The translations under genes and the position numbers were made by a program. Below the pieces are notes generated by a model. It was not told where the DNA came from, made no database searches, and was given only the letters and a program-made list of their open reading frames with translations. Shown piece after piece: positions 4,424-10,695 of a DNA stretch of 10,695 nt (position 1 is its first letter; each line of letters starts with the position of its first letter). This DNA is from an uncultured Muribaculaceae bacterium (GTDB lineage Bacteria > Bacteroidota > Bacteroidia > Bacteroidales > Muribaculaceae): NCBI GenBank assembly GCA_910583775.1, contig CAJTYD010000088.1:1-10695 (forward strand), read 5' to 3'.

Positions 4424-5788
4424 TCAATTAAAGCAGGATGAATGAACCAACGAAAGAGCCTTTTTCGCCACGTCCGTATCGACGGCAATAGCTATGGTGG
4501 TTTCCGACGGACCGTCGGAAAGAGCCCGGACCTCAATTCCGTTCCTTTCCAATGTATTTGTAAGTCGGGCGCCGAGTCCCTTCAGCTGCTTGATGCCTTC
4601 TCCCACTACAGCTATCAGGCTCTGTTCTTTTCTTAACGATATTTCCGAAACCGTACCCGCCGATATCTCCGGCATAAAATCGGCCTGAAGAAGAGATACT
4701 GCTTTGTCTGAGTCGGCTCCTGAGAGCGAAAGCATGAATGTCGCGTTATCCATAGGCTGGCATACAACCGCGACGCTGATGCCGTGGCGTGCCATCACAT
4801 TATAGGCACGCGAGTTTATTTCCGCCACATTCGAAGTCAGTTTTCCCTCGATTGAGATTATGGCCATGTTATTGACCATCGATATGCCGCAGACACGTGC
4901 GGATTCCGAGATATGATCTGAAATCAATGTTCCCGGAGCTGTGGAATTGAATGTATTAAGAATCTTGATGGGAATGTTCTTATGAAAGACAGGATAGATC
5001 GTCGGAGGATAAATGACCTTGGCGCCGAAGTTACAGAGCTCCATGCTTTCGATAAAAGTCATACTGTCGATTATCCTCGCATCGGGAATAATTCTTGGAT
5101 CCGTGGTCAGGAAGCCGTCGACATCTGTCCATATCTCCAACTCCCCGGCATTGAGGGCCGCGGCGACGAGGGCTGCCGTATAATCACTGCCTCCCCTTCC
5201 GAGATTTGTTATTTCTCCGGAATTCCTGTCGGTAGAGATAAAGCCTCCCATCACGGCATGTCGGGCGAGGGGCAGCTCAAATGTTTCTTTGATTCTCTTA
5301 TCAGTCAAAGCTCTGTCGGCAATGTTGCGTTCGAACCATTTCTCGGTTCTTACTATATCGAGGGAATCATAATGATCGGCATTTTCAAGCATACCTGCCA
5401 CGATTATCGAAGACATTCTCTCTCCGTAGCTTACGATGGCCGCGAGAGTTTTTTCGGGTACGTCTCTGATCAAGGAAATGCCTGTATAAAGATTCTCCAG
5501 ATCACCAAGCAGTATGGAAACAGCCTCCCATACACGGACACGTCTGTTTTCCGGAATCATTTCGTCGACAATTCGCAGATGACGCTCTCTGATCTCCTTC
5601 ATTACATTTCTATATTCGAATGCGTTCTCCGCAGCCATGCGTGCCGTAGAGATAAGCTGGTCGGTGAGACCGCCAAGAGCCGAAACCACTATGACAGCGG
5701 GTTCGGGAAGACCGTCAACAATTTTTTTTACATTCCGCAGACTCGCGACAGTGCCCACGGAAGTGCCGCCGAATTTCAATACCTTCAT
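4424..5788 (-). CDS. lysC: Aspartate kinase (monofunctional, two ACT domains)
   Basis: Aspartate kinase phosphorylates L-aspartate, the first step towards lysine, diaminopimelate, threonine and methionine. From the ATG at 5788 it is 454 aa, the size of LysC-type enzymes, and is not fused to homoserine dehydrogenase. Motifs include KFGGTSVG (5-12, nucleotide and aspartate site), SYGERMSS (120-127), TNLGRGGSDYTAAL (194-207) and WTDVDGFLTTDPR (220-232). Two ACT domains follow: about 309-385 (MAIISIEGKLTSN and onward) and about 390-454 (SLIAVVGEGIKQLKGLGARL and onward), the usual site of amino-acid feedback. The frame stays open upstream to a TTG at 5890, but that codon lies in the -7 box. An ATG at 5848 is possible, but the family N-terminus is MKVLKFGG. 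It is first in the operon, and which end product inhibits it cannot be read. Confidence 0.93.
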   Translation of the reverse strand: MKVLKFGGTSVGTVASLRNVKKIVDGLPEPAVIVVSALGGLTDQLISTARMAAENAFEYRNVMKEIRERHLRIVDEMIPENRRVRVWEAVSILLGDLENLYTGISLIRDVPEKTLAAIVSYGERMSSIIVAGMLENADHYDSLDIVRTEKWFERNIADRALTDKRIKETFELPLARHAVMGGFISTDRNSGEITNLGRGGSDYTAALVAAALNAGELEIWTDVDGFLTTDPRIIPDARIIDSMTFIESMELCNFGAKVIYPPTIYPVFHKNIPIKILNTFNSTAPGTLISDHISESARVCGISMVNNMAIISIEGKLTSNVAEINSRAYNVMARHGISVAVVCQPMDNATFMLSLSGADSDKAVSLLQADFMPEISAGTVSEISLRKEQSLIAVVGEGIKQLKGLGARLTNTLERNGIEVRALSDGPSETTIAIAVDTDVAKKALSLVHSSCFN

Positions 5789-5887
5789 CTTATAATATTT
5801 GCATTTCAGCCTTTCAGTATTAACCGGATAAGACCGGACAAACCTCATTTTAAAAATAGAGTCTTCGACACAAAAGGTCTGTTTGTG

Positions 5888-5895
5888 CAAAGTTA
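5888..5895 (-). promoter_or_regulatory. Probable -7 box for the lysC operon
   Basis: TAACTTTG followed by CA on the minus strand (5895-5888) matches TAnnTTTG exactly. No TTTG lies at the expected -33 distance, so the upstream half is weak. It predicts a start near 5882 and a leader of roughly 94 nt before the ATG at 5788. Confidence 0.5.
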
Positions 5896-5973
5896 CTAAA
5901 AAATATCCAATTTGCGATATTTAATAGAATTTACACATTACAATACTACTTTTCCTATTTTTAAACGTTATTA

Positions 5974-6004
5974 AGAATAATAAAATATTATTCTCAACCT
6001 TGAG
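5974..6004 (+). promoter_or_regulatory. Inverted repeats upstream of the DUF2156-GT2 operon
   Basis: AGAATAATA (5974-5982) and TATTATTCT (5986-5994) are perfect 9-bp inverted arms separated by AAA. A second dyad, CTCAA-CC-TTGAG (5993-6004), overlaps its right end. They lie about 95-120 nt before the ATG and 20 nt after a near-consensus -7 box. An operator or an early mRNA hairpin are both possible; the AT-only first dyad may also be chance. Confidence 0.3.
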
Positions 6005-6096
6005 GGCATATCAGGCACCGAAAAAGGAGAGATGATATCAACAAGGATCAGATAACCGGATTCTTATAGGTAAAAAAACAGAAAGGAATTTGTTTT

Positions 6097-7077
6097 ATGA
6101 GTCACGATAGACGTATAATACTTGACTTTAAACCCATCACCGTCCAGGCGATGGATCTGATATGGCCATATCTTGCAAAAGAAAAAGGAAGGACGACTGA
6201 TTTCTCATACGGCGGTATTCTGATGTGGACAAATTATTTCGACTACGAATATGATATAGTCGACGACACTCTCTTCATAAAAGGGAAAGTGGAAAACGAC
6301 ATCTCCCACACAGCTTTCTCCATCCCCGTCGGGTCAATGCCTTTGAAAGATTCTTTAAGACTGCTGAAGGAATATTGCGAAATCAAAAGTATACCGTTGA
6401 TTTTTTCGGCCGTGCCCGAATATGCTGTAAAGGATCTGAAATTTTTCAACCCCGACGGCATTGAAGAACTTTGCGACTGGGAGGATTATCTTTATGAGGC
6501 AGGTAAACTCGCTTCTCTTTCCGGAAAACATCTCAACAAGAAGAGAAACCATGTCAACAAGTTCATGTCTTCATATCCCGACTGGGAACTCAAGCCTCTT
6601 GACAGCTCCACTTATAATGATGCCATTCATTTCATGGCGGAATATGAGAAAGAGGCCTCCGATTCAGAAATGGCAAAACTGGAGAGGCTTTTCTCTGTCG
6701 ACATGATTAATTATATCGAGGATGGCAACAGCCAGATGGAAGGCTCTATCCTCTATGCCGACAACCGACCCTGCGCCCTTACGATCAGCGATATAAAAGG
6801 AGACACACTGTTTATTCACGTGGAGAAGGCTCTCAGGGATTTCCCGGGGAGCTATGAGATGATCAATAAGGCGCATGCTGAAAAAATGATCATCCTGCAT
6901 CCCGAAATAAGTTATATAAACCGCGAAGACGATGCAGGAGATCCGGGTCTTCGTTTCGCAAAAGAATCATATCACCCTGTCGACAAACTGAAGAAATATA
7001 ACATCGTTTTTCATTCTTTTCCAAAAGTTTTTGAACGTAATCAAGAAATTATTAATTTTGCAATGGAAGCTTTCTGA
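6097..7077 (+). CDS. DUF2156 (phosphatidylglycerol lysyltransferase C-terminal-like) protein, GNAT-type
   Basis: This 326-aa soluble protein has no signal peptide or membrane helix. It matches my memory of Bacteroidota DUF2156 proteins: an N-terminal half beginning DFKPITVQAMDLIWPYL (10-26), the block DYLYEAGKLASLSGKHLNKK (130-149) at the domain junction, and a C-terminal acyltransferase-like half with TLFIHVEKALRDFPGSYEMI (237-256) and NREDDAGDPGLRFAKESYHP (275-294). The last block is the most conserved part of the family. DUF2156 is the domain that in MprF transfers lysine from Lys-tRNA to phosphatidylglycerol. Free-standing soluble versions are of unknown acceptor, and an aminoacyl- or acyl-transfer role on a lipid or peptide is inferred only. 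It is followed after 71 nt by a DPM1-like glycosyltransferase on the same strand, which hints at envelope work. Confidence 0.85.
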   Translation: MSHDRRIILDFKPITVQAMDLIWPYLAKEKGRTTDFSYGGILMWTNYFDYEYDIVDDTLFIKGKVENDISHTAFSIPVGSMPLKDSLRLLKEYCEIKSIPLIFSAVPEYAVKDLKFFNPDGIEELCDWEDYLYEAGKLASLSGKHLNKKRNHVNKFMSSYPDWELKPLDSSTYNDAIHFMAEYEKEASDSEMAKLERLFSVDMINYIEDGNSQMEGSILYADNRPCALTISDIKGDTLFIHVEKALRDFPGSYEMINKAHAEKMIILHPEISYINREDDAGDPGLRFAKESYHPVDKLKKYNIVFHSFPKVFERNQEIINFAMEAF

Positions 7078-7148
7078 TTCAGGAATTGCCGCGGAAGTTG
7101 TATAACTGAAATAAGCAATCATATTCAAAAGGAAGCCGGAAATTTCTT

Positions 7149-7883
7149 ATGAGTGACGTACTGGTAATAATACCGACATATAACGAGATAGAGAATATCT
7201 CCAGTATCATAGATGCCGTCATGGCTTTGCCTGACGGATTCGACCTGCTCGTGATAGACGACGCCTCGCCCGACGGCACCCAGGATGCCGTACGCGCCAA
7301 GATGCAGCAGTATCCAGGCAGAGTCTTCATGGAATGCAGAAGAGGGAAACTCGGGCTGGGTACGGCATACATCCACGGCTTCAAATGGGCTCTTGACAAA
7401 GGGTATCAGTTTATAACCGAAATGGATGCCGACTTCTCTCACAATCCGGCCGACCTTCCCAAACTATATCATGAATGCAAGGTCAACGGAGCCGATATGG
7501 CGATAGGGTCAAGATACGTTTCGGGGGTGAATGTAGTAAACTGGCCAATGGGAAGAGTCCTGATGTCTTATTTCGCGTCTGTATACGTCAGAATCGTGAC
7601 CGGAATGAAGCTTCATGACTCTACGGCCGGTTTCGTTTGCTACCGAAGCAACGTGCTCAAGGAAATAAATCTTGACAAAATAAAATTCAAAGGATACGCA
7701 TTTCAGATTGAAATGAAATTCAAGACATATTTCAAGAAATTCAAGATCGTGGAAGTTCCGATCATATTTGTCAACCGTCAGCTCGGCACATCGAAAATGA
7801 ATTCAAGCATATTCGGCGAGGCCGTGTTCGGAGTGATTAAGCTCAGACTCGCCAGCATCTTCAATAAGAAAAATTTCGTCTAG
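7149..7883 (+). CDS. Polyprenol-phosphate mannosyltransferase-like GT2 glycosyltransferase (DPM1-like)
   Basis: This 244-aa, single-domain GT-A glycosyltransferase lacks C-terminal membrane helices, as in DPM1-type enzymes that load a sugar from a nucleotide donor onto a polyprenyl phosphate. Motifs are IIPTYNEIENI (7-17), VIDDASPDGT (35-44), the metal-binding DxD in EMDADFSHNP (91-100, D93 and D95), AIGSRYVSG (118-126), DSTAGFVCYR (157-166), KGYAFQIEMKFK (181-192) and VNRQLGTSKM (208-217). The set follows the order in dolichol-phosphate mannose synthases. In Bacteroidota such enzymes may feed protein O-glycosylation or envelope glycans; the sugar (mannose, glucose or other) cannot be settled here. 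It follows the DUF2156 gene by 71 nt without a visible terminator and ends just before a bidirectional hairpin. A GtrA-type partner lies about 3.4 kb away, on the other strand. Confidence 0.9.
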   Translation: MSDVLVIIPTYNEIENISSIIDAVMALPDGFDLLVIDDASPDGTQDAVRAKMQQYPGRVFMECRRGKLGLGTAYIHGFKWALDKGYQFITEMDADFSHNPADLPKLYHECKVNGADMAIGSRYVSGVNVVNWPMGRVLMSYFASVYVRIVTGMKLHDSTAGFVCYRSNVLKEINLDKIKFKGYAFQIEMKFKTYFKKFKIVEVPIIFVNRQLGTSKMNSSIFGEAVFGVIKLRLASIFNKKNFV

Positions 7884-7900
7884 TCGCAAAATACAAAATT

Positions 7901-7939
7901 ACGACCGCGTCGCCTGAAAGGATGACGCGGTCGTTGTTT
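7901..7939. terminator. Bidirectional terminator between convergent operons
   Basis: ACGACCGCGTC (7901-7911) and GACGCGGTCGT (7924-7934) form a perfect 11-bp GC-rich stem with a 12-nt loop. On the plus strand TGTTTG follows, and on the minus strand AATTTTGTATTTTG. It lies 18 nt after the GT2 stop and 33 nt beyond the DUF3843-like stop, so it serves both converging operons. Confidence 0.85.
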
Positions 7940-7971
7940 GATCAATGATCCCTTAATTACTGCCGGACTTG

Positions 7972-9186
7972 CTAATCCCTGTAATATTCCTGAAGATAAC
8001 ACCGGGCAATCAAATCCCAGTTTTTTGATACCAGCTCAGTATCGCCGTCCGAACCGGGGAATGAGGCGTCACGAATATAACCGTGTTTAAAGCAGTATTT
8101 CACGAGATCGGCCGGGCAGAAACCGCGTTCTGTCAGCATCCTTATGGCATTCTTCGACGCGAAATCTCTGTCATAATAGGGATTATCGGGAGAGGCGATA
8201 CATTTCGCGACATTTCTGGCCACAAGCATTCCTTTTCTTCTGTTGACCAGAGCCACAAAGTCCTTCTCGCTCTTCATCATGGGAAGGTGCTCCTGATTGG
8301 CTTCCCAACCCAATGAATTTATAAAGAAGTCATTCAGATCCTTATATGTCGGGAAGAAGGCGATTTCCTTCCCGTCGGTAGCCTTTACGAAACGGTCGTA
8401 ATATGGATGGTTCTCCTTTCCCTCGTCATGACTCTCCGAAGGAAGTTTATCTTCCACTATAAGTCGTATCCATTCCGGAATGAAAAGAGCAAGCGGTCCG
8501 GTGGGATCTTCAGTTACCGCGGCGTCAAGCCGCTTCTGCAAGAGAATATAATCCTTATCCTTCATGATTTCAGGATCACTTATGATCTCCCTTAATGTCA
8601 GTGCAAAAGCCGGAGTCATCAGATAGCAGTGTAGCGAAAGCCACCTGCCCAGATGATATATCTCCTCTTTGTCGTTCTCATCATAAAGGTCAAGGCCTCT
8701 GGCGATATTATACTCCTCCGGAACCGGAGACTCCTCATAAATCGATTCGAGGTAATCGTAAAGCATATCCGCGTAAGCGAGAAGCCCTGCGTCATGGGGA
8801 TATAGATCCCGCATGTCCTCATAGTTCATCGCCACCGCATACCAGACCAAAAACCTCACATCCTCGCGATTCAGTTCATATTCTACATAATCTTCCGATT
8901 CAACATGAAATGGAACATAAAAGCCATATAACTTCTTACAACCATTTATGAAAGAGCGCCATATTCCCGCATCCGAAATTATGTCCTGAAGATAGCCCGT
9001 GAGACAAAACGACACGCGGCGAGCGACAGAATCAGGTATTAACTTGAACGTCTCCCCCTTTTCCCAGATAGAGGCAAGCATATTTGCCACTGAACAATAA
9101 TATTCATCTGTGGGAGCAACCTGAGGGTAGTTTGGCTGCAAAGGGAGGAACTCTTTCAATTCGATTGTCTTCATACTATATATCAT
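7972..9186 (-). CDS. DUF3843-like protein of unknown function
   Basis: This is a 404-aa acidic protein with no signal peptide or clear membrane segment. I believe it belongs to DUF3843, a Bacteroidota family of about 400 residues, from its length and its N-terminus (KEFLPLQPNYPQVAPTDEYY, residues 11-30). The body looks all-helical, with many Tyr, Asp and Glu and segments such as VRFLVWYAVAMNYEDMRDLY and LGRWLSLHCYLMTPAFALTL. No catalytic motif, metal-binding cluster or nucleotide-binding loop is evident. Its first ATG (9186) overlaps the hisS stop in ATGA, suggesting translational coupling. A second ATG at 9174 (MKTIELKEF) is also credible and would remove four residues. Being coupled to hisS suggests shared expression with a housekeeping gene, but no function follows from that. 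Confidence 0.8.
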   Translation of the reverse strand: MIYSMKTIELKEFLPLQPNYPQVAPTDEYYCSVANMLASIWEKGETFKLIPDSVARRVSFCLTGYLQDIISDAGIWRSFINGCKKLYGFYVPFHVESEDYVEYELNREDVRFLVWYAVAMNYEDMRDLYPHDAGLLAYADMLYDYLESIYEESPVPEEYNIARGLDLYDENDKEEIYHLGRWLSLHCYLMTPAFALTLREIISDPEIMKDKDYILLQKRLDAAVTEDPTGPLALFIPEWIRLIVEDKLPSESHDEGKENHPYYDRFVKATDGKEIAFFPTYKDLNDFFINSLGWEANQEHLPMMKSEKDFVALVNRRKGMLVARNVAKCIASPDNPYYDRDFASKNAIRMLTERGFCPADLVKYCFKHGYIRDASFPGSDGDTELVSKNWDLIARCYLQEYYRD

Positions 9187-10544
9187 TTCATTAAAGAAAC
9201 AATATCCTCGATAGAAAGTTTCTGCTGACTGCCATCAATCATATTTTTCAGATTGATCGTGTTGTCAGCAAGCTCACTTTCTCCTACAATAGCCACAAAA
9301 GGAACCTTCTCGGAATCGGCGAAAGCCATCTGCCTCTTCAGCTTTGCAGAGTCGGGATATAACATTGCGGATATCCCGCCCTCTCTCAGAGTCTTTACAT
9401 ATCCCATACATTTAGCAGCTTCTCTCTCGCCGAAATTAACAAACAGCACCTTTACCGAAGCCCCAATCTCGGCGGGATAAAGGTCGAGCTGATTCATCAC
9501 GTCATAGATTCTGTCAGCCCCGAAAGAGATGCCGACTCCGGATAAACCGGGCATACCGAACACCCCTGTCAGATTATCATAACGTCCACCTCCGGTGATG
9601 CTTCCGATCTCGACATCCTTTGCCTTGACTTCTATGATGGTTCCTGTATAATAGTTCAGACCGCGGGCCAGGGATATATCAGCTTCCACCTCGCATTTGT
9701 GGCCCAAAGAATCAAACCCGTTTATCACGGTTCTCAATTCTTCCACCCCCTTGCAACCGATTTCAGAATCCCTAAGCATCACGCTTATTACGGCCATACG
9801 GTCTTCGTTAGAGCCGGACATAGTAAGGACAGGTCGCAAAGCCTCTATGGCACCATCGGAAAGGCCTCGTTCCTTCAATTCCGCATTCACGTTCTCAATT
9901 CCGATCTTGTCGATCTTATCGATAGCTGTAGTTATATCCACAATCTTATCGGCCTCACCTATAGTCTCCGCAATTCCGGAAAGAATCTTACGGTTGTTGA
10001 CCTTGATGCAGATATTTATGCCAAGCTCACTAAAGACGGAATCGATAAGAGAAAGAAGCTCGATTTCATTATTAAGAGAATCAGAACCGACTATATCGGC
10101 GTCGCATTGATAAAATTCGCGGTAACGTCCCTTCTGAGGCCGGTCTGCTCTCCAGACAGGCTGAATCTGAAATCTCTTAAACGGCATCTGGAGGTCGTTT
10201 CTATGCTGGACCACAAAACGGGCAAATGGAACTGTAAGATCATATCTGAGGCCCTTCTCACACATTTTGTTAGTAAGCTTAGGCAGGTTTTTATCTCTCC
10301 AGTCTTCCTCCGAAACAGATTTAAGGAAATCGCCGGAATTGAGGATTTTAAAAAGCAGCTTATCACCCTCTTCACCATATTTCCCCATCAACGTGGAGAG
10401 ATTCTCTATTGCAGGCGTTTCAATCTGCTTATAACCAAAAAGATGAAAAGACCTCTTGATGGTATCGAATATATAGTTTCTTCTCGCCATCTCGATAGGC
10501 GAAAAATCTCGGGTTCCTTTCGGGATACTTGGTTTCTGAGCCAT
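9183..10544 (-). CDS. hisS: Histidyl-tRNA synthetase
   Basis: HisRS is a class II synthetase that charges tRNA-His. This copy is 453 aa, complete from MAQKPSIPKGTRDFSP. Motif 1 lies within about 35-70. Motif 2 is spread over RFQIQPVWRADRPQKGRYRE (124-143). The histidine-specific block ARGLNYYTGTIIEV (293-306) and motif 3 with GVGISFGADRIYDV (336-349) follow. The anticodon-binding domain is about 363-453. The segment LRYDLTVPFARFVVQH (99-114) is the form seen in eukaryotic-type HisRS, where E. coli has LRPEGTAGCVR; from memory, this branch is also found in Bacteroidota. A true HisRS rather than HisZ is supported by the intact catalytic blocks and full length. Its stop overlaps the next start by 4 bases. 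Confidence 0.96.
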   Translation of the reverse strand: MAQKPSIPKGTRDFSPIEMARRNYIFDTIKRSFHLFGYKQIETPAIENLSTLMGKYGEEGDKLLFKILNSGDFLKSVSEEDWRDKNLPKLTNKMCEKGLRYDLTVPFARFVVQHRNDLQMPFKRFQIQPVWRADRPQKGRYREFYQCDADIVGSDSLNNEIELLSLIDSVFSELGINICIKVNNRKILSGIAETIGEADKIVDITTAIDKIDKIGIENVNAELKERGLSDGAIEALRPVLTMSGSNEDRMAVISVMLRDSEIGCKGVEELRTVINGFDSLGHKCEVEADISLARGLNYYTGTIIEVKAKDVEIGSITGGGRYDNLTGVFGMPGLSGVGISFGADRIYDVMNQLDLYPAEIGASVKVLFVNFGEREAAKCMGYVKTLREGGISAMLYPDSAKLKRQMAFADSEKVPFVAIVGESELADNTINLKNMIDGSQQKLSIEDIVSLMK

Positions 10545-10577
10545 ATTGTTTTGATTATTAATTCCACTAATTCACTG

Positions 10578-10609
10578 CGAAATTACAAAAAACATTTCTA
10601 AATCCGAAA
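10578..10609 (-). promoter_or_regulatory. Probable hisS promoter
   Basis: On the minus strand, TTTC (10609-10606), 20 nt, then TAATTTCG (10585-10578) is one mismatch from consensus in each element, with ideal spacing. It predicts a start near 10572 and a short leader of about 27 nt before the ATG at 10544. Confidence 0.55.
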
Positions 10610-10622
10610 AGAAACATTACAT

Positions 10623-10653
10623 ATTGCGGACGCACGGGCCGTGCGTCCGCAAT
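10623..10653. repeat. 31-bp GC-rich palindrome upstream of hisS
   Basis: ATTGCGGACGCACGG (10623-10637) and CCGTGCGTCCGCAAT (10639-10653) are perfect inverted arms around one base. As RNA it would give a 14-bp stem with a 3-nt loop. It lies between the hisS promoter and the edge terminator and has no U-run on either side. It may be a second terminator, an operator or a dispersed palindromic repeat. Confidence 0.7.
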
Positions 10654-10660
10654 GAAAATT

Positions 10661-10695
10661 ACATAATAAAAGAGCCGATCTTTCGATCAGCTCTT
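10661..10695 (-). terminator. Terminator for a minus-strand gene beyond the right edge
   Basis: On the minus strand, AAGAGCTGATC, loop GAAA and GATCGGCTCTT pair over 11 bp with one G-U wobble, followed by TTTATTA. On the plus strand the wobble is an A-C mismatch and no U-run is visible. The orientation shows that a gene to the right is transcribed towards hisS and ends here. The stem may continue past the window. Confidence 0.75.

Larger units (their letters stand above)
5789..6096. other. Divergent 308-bp intergenic region between lysC and the DUF2156 gene
   Basis: On the minus side it holds the lysC -7 box and leader; at the predicted transcript start, CACAAA (5887-5882 on the minus strand) and TTTGTG (5874-5869) can form a 6-bp stem. 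On the plus side, TACTTTTC at 5947-5954 is one base from TAnnTTTG but lacks a -33 partner. An inverted repeat lies at 5974-5994. AAAGGA about 13 nt before the ATG at 6097 is a loose Shine-Dalgarno candidate. No further ORF or RNA gene is visible. Confidence 0.6.

Noticed and set aside
4401..4427. TTG start for engB overlapping the lysC stop
   Set aside because: The ATG at 4400 gives the normal family N-terminus; the extra nine residues do not look conserved, although the overlap is suggestive.
4982..5899. Long plus-strand ORF (305 aa) opposite lysC
   Set aside because: It is antisense to a clear aspartate kinase with intact motifs, has low-complexity chance composition, and no recognisable domain.
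9699..10601. Long plus-strand ORF (300 aa) opposite hisS
   Set aside because: It is antisense to a well-conserved HisRS and runs through the hisS promoter; no domain or start context supports it.
1..10695. CRISPR array, insertion sequence, phage or defence system
   Set aside because: No spaced repeats, transposase or integrase motifs, or defence domains are visible; the genes are housekeeping or common envelope functions.

Overview
The window looks like ordinary chromosome from a member of the Bacteroidota, most likely order Bacteroidales. Evidence: promoters fitting the Bacteroidota sigma-A pattern (TTTG, about 20 nt, TAnnTTTG), almost no Shine-Dalgarno sites, a YtrA-type GntR/ABC operon with the 'PASNLEKFL' membrane protein, a probable DUF3843 protein, and a histidyl-tRNA synthetase of the 'RYDLTVPFAR' branch. 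I see no integrase, transposase, phage gene, CRISPR array or defence island, and no convincing new multi-gene system. The second-look items are small: an RNA detail, a short overlapping ORF, repeats and hairpins.

Left part, plus strand (1-1560): the 3' end of a gene (possibly an ABC ATPase), a six-helix permease-like protein, a 124-aa GntR-family repressor, and a 38-aa single-helix peptide whose start overlaps the repressor stop. Gaps are 5 nt, 3 nt and an overlap, so this is one operon, closed by a hairpin at 1519-1560. A lone 81-aa charged helical protein (1761-2006) follows, with a perfect 21-bp tandem repeat upstream.

Middle part, minus strand (5895 down to 2117): an operon in the order lysC (aspartate kinase), engB/ysxC (ribosome-assembly GTPase), a GtrA-family membrane protein, rpiB (ribose-5-phosphate isomerase B) and folB (dihydroneopterin aldolase). 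It runs without a visible terminator into two nearly identical tRNA-Arg(ACG) genes, which also have their own good promoter just beyond the folB stop. A strong hairpin at 2117-2148 ends the tRNA transcript. Both tRNAs carry A19 and U56 instead of the nearly universal G19 and C56.

Right part: a plus-strand pair (6097-7883), a DUF2156 acyltransferase-like protein and a DPM1-like GT2 glycosyltransferase, probably concerned with envelope lipids or glycosylation. It converges at a bidirectional terminator (7901-7939) on a minus-strand pair, hisS followed by an overlapping DUF3843-like gene. Beyond the hisS promoter are a 31-bp GC-rich palindrome and, at the window edge, a terminator for a minus-strand gene lying outside.
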